Source of the DNA: JAWXCM01 sp034408745 | GTDB taxonomy: Bacteria > Acidobacteriota > Terriglobia > Bryobacterales > Bryobacteraceae | Assembly: GCA_034408745.1 (NCBI GenBank) | Contig: JAWXCM010000405.1 | Coordinates: 1 to 6,461, forward strand | Direction: 5' to 3' | DNA: 6,461 nt | Notes under the pieces: generated by a model | What the model saw: only the letters and a program-made list of their open reading frames with translations | The model's database searches: none | What the model was told of the DNA's origin: nothing | Shown here: one piece after another, positions 1 to 6,387 of the stretch | How the letters are laid out: every line of letters starts with the position of its first letter | Position numbering within the stretch: the first letter of the stretch is position 1 | Made by a program: the position numbers and the translations under genes

Positions 1-441
1 GAGGAGCGTTTCGTCGAGCACGTTTTGGGACCATTTTCCGTTTGCGAGGAGGGTTTCGACGACGATCTTTCGTCCACTTGCGGCAGCGTCGGGGAGCAGC
101 GTTTCGCCGCCTTTTGCTCCTTTTGCCACGAGCAAGCCGAGAATCTCCGCATTCTTGCCGGCAGCCGCATCGAGAGCGCTCATTTTATAGAATGTGTCGC
201 GTGCGTCGGGGCTGGCGCCTCGCTCGAGGAGCAGTTGAACGACCGGCGCGTGACCGCGGAATGCGGCGATGTAGAGCGCTGTCTGATCGTAACGCCATTT
301 TGCATCGACGGGAGCGCCGGCATCGAGGGCAGCTTTGACTGCCGCCAGGTCGCCGCGCCTGGCCGCGTCGAAAATATCGTCGGCTGCGTGGGCGAGGCAG
401 AACGTGCTCAGCAACATGGCGACCGTGAGGGCGAGTCGCAT
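1..441 (-). CDS. exported ankyrin-repeat protein, C-terminus beyond window
   Basis: The reading frame is open from an ATG at 441 (minus strand) to the left edge, giving 147 residues without a stop; the gene continues outside the window. Residues 1-19 form a signal peptide: a basic start, a hydrophobic core around 4-17 and an AHA|AD cleavage site. The rest is ankyrin repeats of about 30-33 residues: 22-53 (DAARRGDLAAVKAALDAGA), 54-86 (TALYIAAFRGH then VVQLLLERGA), a degenerate one at 87-113 (ALDAAAGKNAEIL) and another at 114-144. Ankyrin repeats bind other proteins, here presumably in the periplasm or outside the cell; the partner is unknown. The start is supported by a GGAGG ribosome site 7 bases upstream. 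The gene lies 40 bases downstream of the TonB-like gene on the same strand, so the two are probably cotranscribed. The fold assignment is secure; the function is not. Confidence 0.85.
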   Translation of the reverse strand, partial: MRLALTVAMLLSTFCLAHAADDIFDAARRGDLAAVKAALDAGAPVDAKWRYDQTALYIAAFRGHAPVVQLLLERGASPDARDTFYKMSALDAAAGKNAEILGLLVAKGAKGGETLLPDAAASGRKIVVETLLANGKWSQNVLDETLL

Positions 442-448
442 AGCGGAA

Positions 449-453
449 CCTCC
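449..453 (-). promoter_or_regulatory. ribosome binding site of the ankyrin-repeat gene
   Basis: On the minus strand GGAGG stands 7 bases before the ATG at 441. It fixes the start of a gene whose coding region is truncated by the window edge. Confidence 0.7.
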
Positions 454-481
454 GAGCCAATATTGTAAAGGATGCGTCGGG

Positions 482-892
482 TTAGGGGACGAACGTGAAC
501 GAAAGTCGTGTAACAGCGGGACTGGGTGTTGTTTCGCCCTCAAAGAGCGTGCCGAATTTCCACTTTTTCAGGGCGCTCACGACTCCGCTGGCGAGCAGGG
601 ACTGACCGCTGACCACGCTGACCTTTTCGACCGAGCCGGTGGGGGCGATGTAGACATCGACCTCCACGCTGCCCGCGACACGTAACTGGCGGGCGACGGC
701 GGAGTATTCGGGGGCCACTTTGAAGGTGACGCCTTTCATGGCTTTATTCGCGGGAATGCGGACGCGCCGGTCGGTGTCGGCGTCGGCTCCGAGGGCGGAC
801 GTCAGGGTTAGGCAGACCAAAAGAAGCCTAAATACCGCACTGAAGGGCGCGCGTGTCGGTTTGCATACTGATTGCCGAATCAAAGTGGACAC
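482..892 (-). CDS. TonB C-terminal-domain protein with signal peptide
   Basis: This 136-residue protein has a hydrophobic segment at about 19-34 ending in SALG|AD, which reads as a signal peptide or possibly an uncleaved anchor. A TonB C-terminal-like domain follows at about 52-136. The family pattern is clear: PEYS near 61-64, then RVAGSVEVDVYIAPTGSVEK, an SG at 95-96, and VVSALKKWKF at 104-113 before a last beta strand (LSFTF). TonB C-terminal domains contact outer-membrane receptors or partner proteins. The protein lacks the proline-rich periplasm-spanning linker of true TonB and is much shorter, so it is better seen as a stand-alone domain than as an energy transducer. The start is a GTG at 892; no ATG is available in frame back to the upstream stop near 965, and a TTG three codons downstream is an alternative. 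No strong ribosome site is visible. It is probably the first gene of a pair with the ankyrin-repeat gene. Confidence 0.8.
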   Translation of the reverse strand: MSTLIRQSVCKPTRAPFSAVFRLLLVCLTLTSALGADADTDRRVRIPANKAMKGVTFKVAPEYSAVARQLRVAGSVEVDVYIAPTGSVEKVSVVSGQSLLASGVVSALKKWKFGTLFEGETTPSPAVTRLSFTFVP

Positions 893-1034
893 AGTGGTAC
901 TTCGTCGTTTTACTCGATCTCGAATGTTAACACGTTGATGCCTAAGGAAGGTACCTGAAAGTAGTCAGGTAAATCACTGAGTCGCAAGTGGTGCATCCTT
1001 TGTTACTATCGAGCGTATCTCCCGACACCGAAGT
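893..1034. promoter_or_regulatory. divergent intergenic region
   Basis: This 142-base gap separates the minus-strand TonB-like gene from the plus-strand kinase operon, so promoters for both directions should lie here. It is more AT-rich than the flanking genes. It contains an 8-bp palindrome TGTTAACA at 925-932 and a 7-bp inverted repeat at 952-971. A TACTAT at 1004-1009 could be a -10 element for the kinase operon, but no convincing -35 box sits at the right distance. No promoter was therefore called. Confidence 0.5.
952..971. repeat. perfect 7-bp inverted repeat, possible operator
   Basis: TACCTGA at 952-958 and TCAGGTA at 965-971 are exact reverse complements separated by six bases (AAGTAG). 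The position between two divergent transcription units suggests a binding site for a dimeric regulator or a short hairpin. There is no T-tract after it in either direction, which argues against a terminator. Confidence 0.45.
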
Positions 1035-4000
1035 ATGTCTATGCATCCGCTCCTCTCCCGGCTTCTTCCCCGAACACTGGCTCACAAGCTTCTGGCGGCG
1101 ATCGTTCCTGCCACTGTGGCACTGCTGCTGGCAACGATTGTCGTCAGCTACGCGACCAGTCGCTCCGCGTTGATCGCGCAGGCCGACAACGAGGCGCTGA
1201 AACAGGTGCAGCACACGGCGCAGACGCTGGACTCGCTGGTGGACCGGGTGTCGGTCCTGGTGGGGTCGATTGCGGCGCGGCAGCAGACGATACGCGGCGA
1301 GCAGGGTGGGAGCACTGACAAATTTCTGGCCAACGTTCTGGAGGGTGTGCCGCCGGAAGAGGCACAGGGCGTGTATATCGCGTTTGACGCAAAGCGGGGG
1401 CGGCCCGATTTTCTGAGATGGGTGACGCGTGAGAGCAGCCCGGTTGCCGTTGAGGGCCAGACGAAGGACTCCAGGGCCGAGTGGTACGAGGCGGCTGTTC
1501 GCGACCACCGGCTGCATGTGTCTGACGCGTACTTCGACCGCGAGTCCGAGTCGCCGGTGGTGAGCGTGACTCGGCCGGTTTACGACGACTCGGAGGCACT
1601 AATTGGAGTCGCGGGTGCGGATTTATCGCTGGACTATCTGCGGGCGATTGCGGGCTTTTTGAAGTTCCGGTCCAAAGCTGCCGACACCGCGACGAACCAG
1701 ACGGTAACGGGCGAGTACGCGGTGGTGGTGGATCGCAATGGTGTGATTCTGAGCCACCCGCAGGAATCGCTGGTGATGCACAAGGGCTCGAGTGGGACGC
1801 GGTTCGAGAAGCTGGCGGAGGGGCGGATCGCGGTGGCGAAGGAGGGCTCTGGGCAACTGTGGTCCGGTGGGCAGCCGGCGCGGATTTACTGGGCGACGGC
1901 GACGCTGACGGGCTGGAAGCTGGCGCTGGTGGTGCCGGAATCGATTATTTTGGCGCCGGTAACGCAACTGGCGCTGCGTACGGCGGCGATTGCGGGACTG
2001 TCGGTGCTGATCATGGTCGCCATTATTTATGCCGTGGCCCGGGTTGTTACACGGCCGGTAACGAGTTTGACGCAGGCGACGGCGGCGATTGCGGCGGGCG
2101 GGTATCACGCGGTTGCCGATATTGCGGATGCCACGCGGCGGAATGACGAACTGGGGGAGCTGGCTCGCGGGTTTCGGCACATGGTTACCGAGGTGCTGGC
2201 CCGGGAAACCAGTTTGAAGGCCGCGGAGGAGCGCGTTCGACAGAGCGAGCTGTACTTTCGTTCGCTGATTGAGAACACTTCCGATGTCATTACGATTATT
2301 CGGGAGGACGGGACGGTAATCTACTGCAGCCCGTCTGTACGGCGGGTGCTGGGAATTGGAGAGGACCAGATTGTTGGCAAGCCGCTGCTGAGTGTCGTGC
2401 ATGGGGACGATGTGGCAGAGGTTCGACGAAAGCTGGACGCCACCACACGCAAATGGGGTGCGTCGCTGCATACGGAATTCCGGAATGTGCTGGCGGAAGG
2501 CGGCGAACGGATTATCGAGGCCACGACGAACAATTTGCTGGATAATTCGGCGATTTCGGGAATTGTGGTGACGATGCGGGATGCCACAGAGCGACGGCGG
2601 TCTCAGAACCTGGAACGCGAGAAGGAAGCCGCGGAACTGGCGAGCAAGGCCAAGAGCACGTTCCTTGCGAACATGAGCCACGAACTGCGGACGCCGCTGA
2701 ACGCGATTATCGGGTACAGCGAGATGTTGCAGGAAATGGCCGAAGATGAGGGCCAGGACGGGTACATCTCCGATTTGAAAAAGATCCAGGGCGCGGGCCG
2801 GCATTTACTGGAATTGATCAGCGATATTCTCGATTTGTCGAAGATCGAGGCCGGCAAGATGGATATGTATCTGGAGACGTTCAGCGCGGATGCACTGCTG
2901 GACGACGTGATGGGCATAGCGCATCCGCTGGCTCAGAAGAACAACAACACGATTGTCCTTGAGAAGAACGACCTCGGGAATCTGCATGCCGATCAGACGA
3001 AGGTGCGGCAGAGCCTGTTCAACCTGCTCAGCAACGCCTGCAAGTTTACGAAGGAAGGGACGGTGACGCTGCGGGCTACGCGATCGCCGGATGGATGGTT
3101 CCGGTTCGACGTGGTTGACACGGGAATCGGGATGAGCGGTCCGCAAATGGCGAAGTTGTTCCAGGCGTTTCAGCAGGCCGATGCGTCTACGACGCGCAAG
3201 TTCGGGGGCACGGGGCTGGGGCTCGCGATTACGCGCCATTTCTGCCGGATGATGGGCGGGGACATTACGGTGTCGAGCACGCCGGGCCAGGGCACTACCT
3301 TCTCTATCGTGCTGCCGTCCGAGGTTCATCCGCTGGTTGAGCCGTCCGCTGAGATGGACACGGCGGACAAGGTCAGCGCCGCGTTGGCACAGGCTGCAGG
3401 ATCGGATTATTCGGGGCTGGTGCTGTGCATTGACGACGATTCGTCGGCGCTGGATCTGCTGGGGCGGATTCTTTCGCGCGACGGATATCGCGTGGAGTAT
3501 GCGCGCTCGGGCCAGGAGGGTGTGGAGGCGGCGAAGAGGCTCCGGCCGGATGCGATCACGCTGGACGTGATGATGCCGGGGATGGACGGGTGGACAGTCA
3601 TCGAGCTCCTGAAATCCGACCCCATTACTGCCGATATTCCGATCATCATGGTGACCATTGTCGACAACCGGAAACTGGGGTTGTCGTTAGGAGTGACCGA
3701 TTATCTGACGAAGCCCGTGAATCGCGAGAGGTTGCTTGCGGTTGTCGCGACGCATGCGGGTGACCGGCCGCAGCACCTTGCCCTGGTGGTGGACGATCAG
3801 GAAAATAACCGTGAGTTGCTGACGCGCGCCCTGCAGTCGGGCGGGTGGGAAGTTCGCGAGGCGTGTGACGGACAACAGGCGCTCGACTCGGTGTTGCAGA
3901 TACGGCCTGATATTATTCTTCTCGATCTGATGATGCCGGTGATGGACGGGTTCGATTTTATAGACAATCTGCAGCGGAATGAATTGTATAAGAATATTCC

Positions 4001-4184
4001 TGTTTTGGTTGTGACGGCCAAGGATATTACGGCGGCGGACCGGCAGCGCCTGAGCGGACACGTGGGCAGCATTATGCATAAGGGCGAGTACAGTGAGGAA
4101 CATCTGCTGACCATGACCCGCCAGGCGGTGGGTGCACGCCAGCGCAGGCAGGGAGTGGCGGCTGGGTCGTCATTGGCGGGTTAA
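1035..4184 (+). CDS. membrane hybrid sensor histidine kinase (dCache-HAMP-PAS-HK-REC-REC)
   Basis: This 1049-residue protein is a transmembrane hybrid kinase that autophosphorylates on histidine and passes phosphate to receiver aspartates. Domains in order: transmembrane helix 1 at about 19-40; periplasmic double-Cache sensor at about 41-305; transmembrane helix 2 at about 311-335; HAMP at 336-390; PAS at about 403-515; DHp with the H-box MSHELRTPLNAIIGY and acceptor His549; ATPase with N-box LFNLLSNACK (Asn663/Asn667), G1 DTGIGM (695-700), F-box LFQAF and G2 GGTGLGLAI (724-732); receiver 1 with Asp800/801, phospho-Asp844, Thr874, Lys893; receiver 2 with Asp920/921, phospho-Asp964, Thr994, Lys1016. 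All catalytic residues are present, so the kinase should be active. The ATG at 1035 has only GAAG one base upstream; the in-frame ATG at 1041 has the same GAAG seven bases upstream and may be the true start, two residues shorter. It is the first gene of the operon and ends ten bases before the next gene. Confidence 0.95.
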   Translation: MSMHPLLSRLLPRTLAHKLLAAIVPATVALLLATIVVSYATSRSALIAQADNEALKQVQHTAQTLDSLVDRVSVLVGSIAARQQTIRGEQGGSTDKFLANVLEGVPPEEAQGVYIAFDAKRGRPDFLRWVTRESSPVAVEGQTKDSRAEWYEAAVRDHRLHVSDAYFDRESESPVVSVTRPVYDDSEALIGVAGADLSLDYLRAIAGFLKFRSKAADTATNQTVTGEYAVVVDRNGVILSHPQESLVMHKGSSGTRFEKLAEGRIAVAKEGSGQLWSGGQPARIYWATATLTGWKLALVVPESIILAPVTQLALRTAAIAGLSVLIMVAIIYAVARVVTRPVTSLTQATAAIAAGGYHAVADIADATRRNDELGELARGFRHMVTEVLARETSLKAAEERVRQSELYFRSLIENTSDVITIIREDGTVIYCSPSVRRVLGIGEDQIVGKPLLSVVHGDDVAEVRRKLDATTRKWGASLHTEFRNVLAEGGERIIEATTNNLLDNSAISGIVVTMRDATERRRSQNLEREKEAAELASKAKSTFLANMSHELRTPLNAIIGYSEMLQEMAEDEGQDGYISDLKKIQGAGRHLLELISDILDLSKIEAGKMDMYLETFSADALLDDVMGIAHPLAQKNNNTIVLEKNDLGNLHADQTKVRQSLFNLLSNACKFTKEGTVTLRATRSPDGWFRFDVVDTGIGMSGPQMAKLFQAFQQADASTTRKFGGTGLGLAITRHFCRMMGGDITVSSTPGQGTTFSIVLPSEVHPLVEPSAEMDTADKVSAALAQAAGSDYSGLVLCIDDDSSALDLLGRILSRDGYRVEYARSGQEGVEAAKRLRPDAITLDVMMPGMDGWTVIELLKSDPITADIPIIMVTIVDNRKLGLSLGVTDYLTKPVNRERLLAVVATHAGDRPQHLALVVDDQENNRELLTRALQSGGWEVREACDGQQALDSVLQIRPDIILLDLMMPVMDGFDFIDNLQRNELYKNIPVLVVTAKDITAADRQRLSGHVGSIMHKGEYSEEHLLTMTRQAVGARQRRQGVAAGSSLAG

Positions 4185-4188
4185 GGAG
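4183..4188 (+). promoter_or_regulatory. ribosome binding site of the single-domain regulator
   Basis: AAGGAG stands five bases before the ATG at 4194 and overlaps the TAA stop of the kinase gene. This tight packing points to cotranscription with the kinase, and is the strongest ribosome site in the operon. Confidence 0.75.
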
Positions 4189-4193
4189 AAATC

Positions 4194-4583
4194 ATGGCCA
4201 GGATCCTTTTGGTTGAGGACAACGAGATGAACCGCGATATGTTGTCGCGGCGTCTGGAACGCAAAGGCTTCGAGGTCCTTATTGCGGTGGACGGGGAGCA
4301 GGGCGTCAGGATGGCTGCGTCCGACTCGCCGGATCTGGTGCTGATGGACATCAGTCTTCCCGTGATGGACGGCTATGAGGCGACTCGCCGAATCAAGACT
4401 GAAAGCCCGGGGATCCCGGTTATCGCGCTGACGGCGCATGCGATGGCGGGAGATCGCGAGCGCACGATGGAAGCCGGATGCGACGACTACGATACCAAGC
4501 CGATCAATTTGCCGCGACTGCTGGAGAAAATCGAACTGCATTTAAAGAGCAAGGCCACCGCGGCAGGCGGCGGCGATGTCTGA
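4194..4583 (+). CDS. single-domain response regulator (CheY/DivK-like)
   Basis: This 129-residue protein is one receiver domain and nothing else, so it has no output domain. It shows the acidic pair Glu8/Asp9 in LLVEDNEMNR, the phospho-acceptor Asp52 in LVLMDISLPVMDGYEA, the switch Thr80 in ALTAHAM and the conserved Lys102 in TKPIN. The sequence is of the kind seen in DivK-type and hybrid-kinase receivers (DISLPVMDGYEATR, ALTAHAM). Such proteins act as phosphate shuttles or as allosteric partners of kinases. Placed between a hybrid kinase and a DHp-only protein, it is a natural phosphorelay intermediate, although that role is inferred. The last eight bases overlap the start of the next gene, implying translational coupling. 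Confidence 0.93.
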   Translation: MARILLVEDNEMNRDMLSRRLERKGFEVLIAVDGEQGVRMAASDSPDLVLMDISLPVMDGYEATRRIKTESPGIPVIALTAHAMAGDRERTMEAGCDDYDTKPINLPRLLEKIELHLKSKATAAGGGDV

Positions 4584-4617
4584 CACCGCGGTGGCGATGT
4601 CTGACACCGCGGTGGCG
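4572..4617 (+). repeat. 21-bp in-frame tandem duplication at a start codon
   Basis: A 21-base unit coding for MSDTAVA occurs exactly twice, at 4576-4596 and 4597-4617. The period-21 match reaches four bases further upstream to 4572. Each copy begins with ATGTCTGA, so the gene has two in-frame ATGs seven codons apart. The first copy also contains the TGA stop (4581-4583) of the preceding regulator in another frame. Confidence 0.9.
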
Positions 4618-4842
4618 CTGACAGCCGAGCAACTCAGCCACCTTCGTCACGATCTGCGGACACCGATCGGCCAGATCACGGGATACGGCGAGATGGCTGT
4701 CGAGGATGCCGAAGCCGAGGGTAGCGAGGAACTGGCGGCCGTGGTTCGTACGGCTATCGCCGCGGCCAATGCGGTGATGATTCGTCAGAACGCTCTGCTG
4801 CTTTCCGAGTCGAGCGAAGCCACGCTGCAGCATCTGGCGTAA
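4576..4842 (+). CDS. DHp-only histidine phosphotransfer-like protein
   Basis: This 88-residue protein matches the dimerization/phosphotransfer (DHp) hairpin of histidine kinases. Residues 22-41 contain the H-box RHDLRTPIGQITGYGEM with candidate phospho-acceptor His25. From there to about residue 75 it aligns without gaps to residues 548-601 of the kinase in this operon, covering both helices. No ATPase domain follows, so it cannot autophosphorylate; it could accept phosphate from a receiver, as Spo0B and ChpT do. Residues 1-14 are a doubled MSDTAVA, so the start may be 4576 or 4597. The 4576 start overlaps the upstream stop by eight bases; purine-rich sequence before either start is only a weak ribosome site. 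The TAA at 4840 is followed at once by the in-frame ATG of the cyclase gene, so this could be the severed N-terminus of a longer cyclase protein rather than an independent gene. Confidence 0.7.
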   Translation: MSDTAVAMSDTAVALTAEQLSHLRHDLRTPIGQITGYGEMAVEDAEAEGSEELAAVVRTAIAAANAVMIRQNALLLSESSEATLQHLA

Positions 4843-4845
4843 ATG
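4840..4845 (+). other. in-frame TAA-ATG junction splitting the DHp and cyclase frames
   Basis: TAA at 4840-4842 abuts ATG at 4843-4845. The two genes share one frame (4843 minus 4576 is 267, or 89 codons), so removing this one stop would give a single 603-codon gene. No clear ribosome site precedes the ATG; translation of the cyclase would depend on re-initiation after the stop, on readthrough, or on an internal start such as the GTG at 4945, which has GGAAGG four bases upstream. Confidence 0.8.
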
Positions 4846-6387
4846 CGGGACGAACTGGTGCCGCAATGCCGGGCTTTAGCTGAGACTATTCAGGAATTAT
4901 ACGTGCTTTCCCAGGAGCCGGAGCATGCCTGGCTGGAAGGCACGGTGAGCCGTATGTGCCGGGCCGCGGGACACCTGCTGGCGCTGACCGAGACTTGCGT
5001 CGAATGGTCGACTGGCGCGGCGGAGCAGCCTGCGTCTGTTACCGATGCCGCTGGTGTTGCAGCCGTGCCGGACGAGCCTGCCGTTGCCGCTTCGGCTGCC
5101 GATGTCGCTGACGTGGAGGTGGCTGCGGAGTCGCTTCCCGAGGGTGTGGCTGAGGTGGAGGTTCCCGCGGAGGTTGCCGCGCCGCCGGAGCAGGGCCAGT
5201 TGTTGCTGCTGGTGGACGACAACGAAGACAACCGCGAGATGCTGGGGCAGCGGCTTGAGCGCGAGGGGTATCGGGTGGAGACGGCGTATGACGGGGCTGA
5301 GGCGCTTCGCAAGCTCGGGGTCAGGTCCTACGACCTGATGCTGCTGGATATTCTGATGCCGGAGATGGACGGCTACGATGTTCTGCGGCATGTGAAATCG
5401 ACGCCCGCGTGGCGGGAAATGCCGGTGATAATGATTTCGGCGCTGGACGAAATCGAGAGTGTGGTGCGGTGTATTGAGATGGGCGCGGAGGATTATCTCC
5501 CGAAGCCTTTTAATCCTGTGTTGCTGCGGGCCCGCATTGGTGTCGCGCTGGAACGCAAGCGGCTGCGCGACGAGGAACGGGAGCAGAAACAGGCGCTGCA
5601 GCGCACACTGGATCAACTGGCGCAGCAGAAAGCCGTGGCGGAAGCGATGCTGCTGAACGTTCTGCCGGAGCGGGTGGCGCGCGAACTGGAGCAGCATGGC
5701 GAGGTGGCGCCGATGTATTTCGAGGACTGCACGATCGGATTCACCGATTTTGTGGGGTTCTCGAAGGCGACGGAGAGGCTCGCGGCTGAGGAAATCGTCA
5801 GCGAACTGCACAAGTATTTTACGGTGTTCGACCAGATAATAACTCAATATTCGCTGGAAAAGCTGAAGACTATTGGCGACAGCTATATGTTTGTCAGCGG
5901 TCTGCCGGACCGGCGGGCCTGTAATCCCGTGAACGCGGTGCTTGCGGCGCTTGAGATGGTTGAAGCTGTAAAGCGGCTCGGCAACCCGGCGCTTGGGGTG
6001 GACTGGCAGATTCGGATCGGGCTGCACACGGGGCCGGTGATCGCGGGTGTTGTGGGTATTCGCAAATTCGCCTTTGATATCTGGGGCGATTCGGTGAACT
6101 TCGCGTCGCGGATGGAATCGTGCAGCGAACCGAACCGGGTGAATATTTCTGAGCGGACGTATGCGCGCGTGAAGGACTTCATTACGTGCGAGCACCGCGG
6201 GCGGCTCACGACCAAAGATAACCGGGATGTGGACATGTATTTTGCCAACGGGATACAGGAACGGCTTCTGTCGGACACCACATCGTGGCCGCCGCCGAAG
6301 TTTGTCCGCCGTTTCCGGCTGTATTTTCAGGAAGACCCGCAGTCATTTCCCTCCTACTTAAATAGGGGGCTGGCGGTGGGGGCTTGA
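4843..6387 (+). CDS. response-regulator adenylate cyclase (REC-coiled coil-class III cyclase)
   Basis: This 514-residue soluble protein converts ATP to cAMP under control of a receiver. Residues 1-54 resemble a degenerate DHp hairpin (DEL at 3-5, RAAGHLLAL at 40-48). Residues 57-117 are a low-complexity Ala/Val/Pro/Glu linker. The receiver spans about 118-236 with Asp125/126, phospho-Asp169, Ser199 and Lys221 (KPFNP). A helix rich in Glu/Gln/Arg at 237-283 ends in LLNVLPERVAREL, the usual lead-in to class III cyclases. The cyclase domain is about 292-470: metal Asp302 (FTDFVGF) and Asp346 (TIGDSYM), adenine-specifying Lys342 and Asp412 (FDIWG), and transition-state Asn419 and Arg423 (VNFASRM). 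The Lys/Asp pair indicates ATP rather than GTP. A tail of about 45 residues follows. The ATG start lies directly after the preceding TAA; the gene may be the 3' part of a split longer one. Confidence 0.92.
   Translation: MRDELVPQCRALAETIQELYVLSQEPEHAWLEGTVSRMCRAAGHLLALTETCVEWSTGAAEQPASVTDAAGVAAVPDEPAVAASAADVADVEVAAESLPEGVAEVEVPAEVAAPPEQGQLLLLVDDNEDNREMLGQRLEREGYRVETAYDGAEALRKLGVRSYDLMLLDILMPEMDGYDVLRHVKSTPAWREMPVIMISALDEIESVVRCIEMGAEDYLPKPFNPVLLRARIGVALERKRLRDEEREQKQALQRTLDQLAQQKAVAEAMLLNVLPERVARELEQHGEVAPMYFEDCTIGFTDFVGFSKATERLAAEEIVSELHKYFTVFDQIITQYSLEKLKTIGDSYMFVSGLPDRRACNPVNAVLAALEMVEAVKRLGNPALGVDWQIRIGLHTGPVIAGVVGIRKFAFDIWGDSVNFASRMESCSEPNRVNISERTYARVKDFITCEHRGRLTTKDNRDVDMYFANGIQERLLSDTTSWPPPKFVRRFRLYFQEDPQSFPSYLNRGLAVGA

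Noticed and set aside
25..468. A 147-codon plus-strand frame over the left end
   Set aside because: It mirrors the ankyrin-repeat gene codon for codon on the opposite strand. The minus-strand frame has a signal peptide, repeats and a good ribosome site; the plus-strand one has none of these.
952..971. Rho-independent terminator
   Set aside because: The stem is only 7 bp and no run of T follows on either strand; the site lies between two gene starts, not after a gene.
942..1517. A 191-codon minus-strand frame covering the divergent gap and the kinase N-terminus
   Set aside because: Its product is antisense to the transmembrane and sensor regions of the kinase and has no recognisable features.
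1623..2804. A 393-codon open frame on the minus strand inside the kinase gene
   Set aside because: It lies wholly antisense to a clearly conserved gene, its product is dominated by Arg, His and Gln with no recognisable domain, and long antisense frames are expected opposite GC-rich coding sequence.
5013..5193. Repeat array in the Ala/Val-rich linker of the cyclase protein
   Set aside because: The region is compositionally biased but no unit recurs with a fixed period, so it is a low-complexity linker and not a true repeat.
4897..6195. A 432-codon open frame on the minus strand inside the cyclase gene
   Set aside because: Same pattern: antisense to the receiver and cyclase domains, Arg/His/Gln-rich product, no domain or ribosome site.
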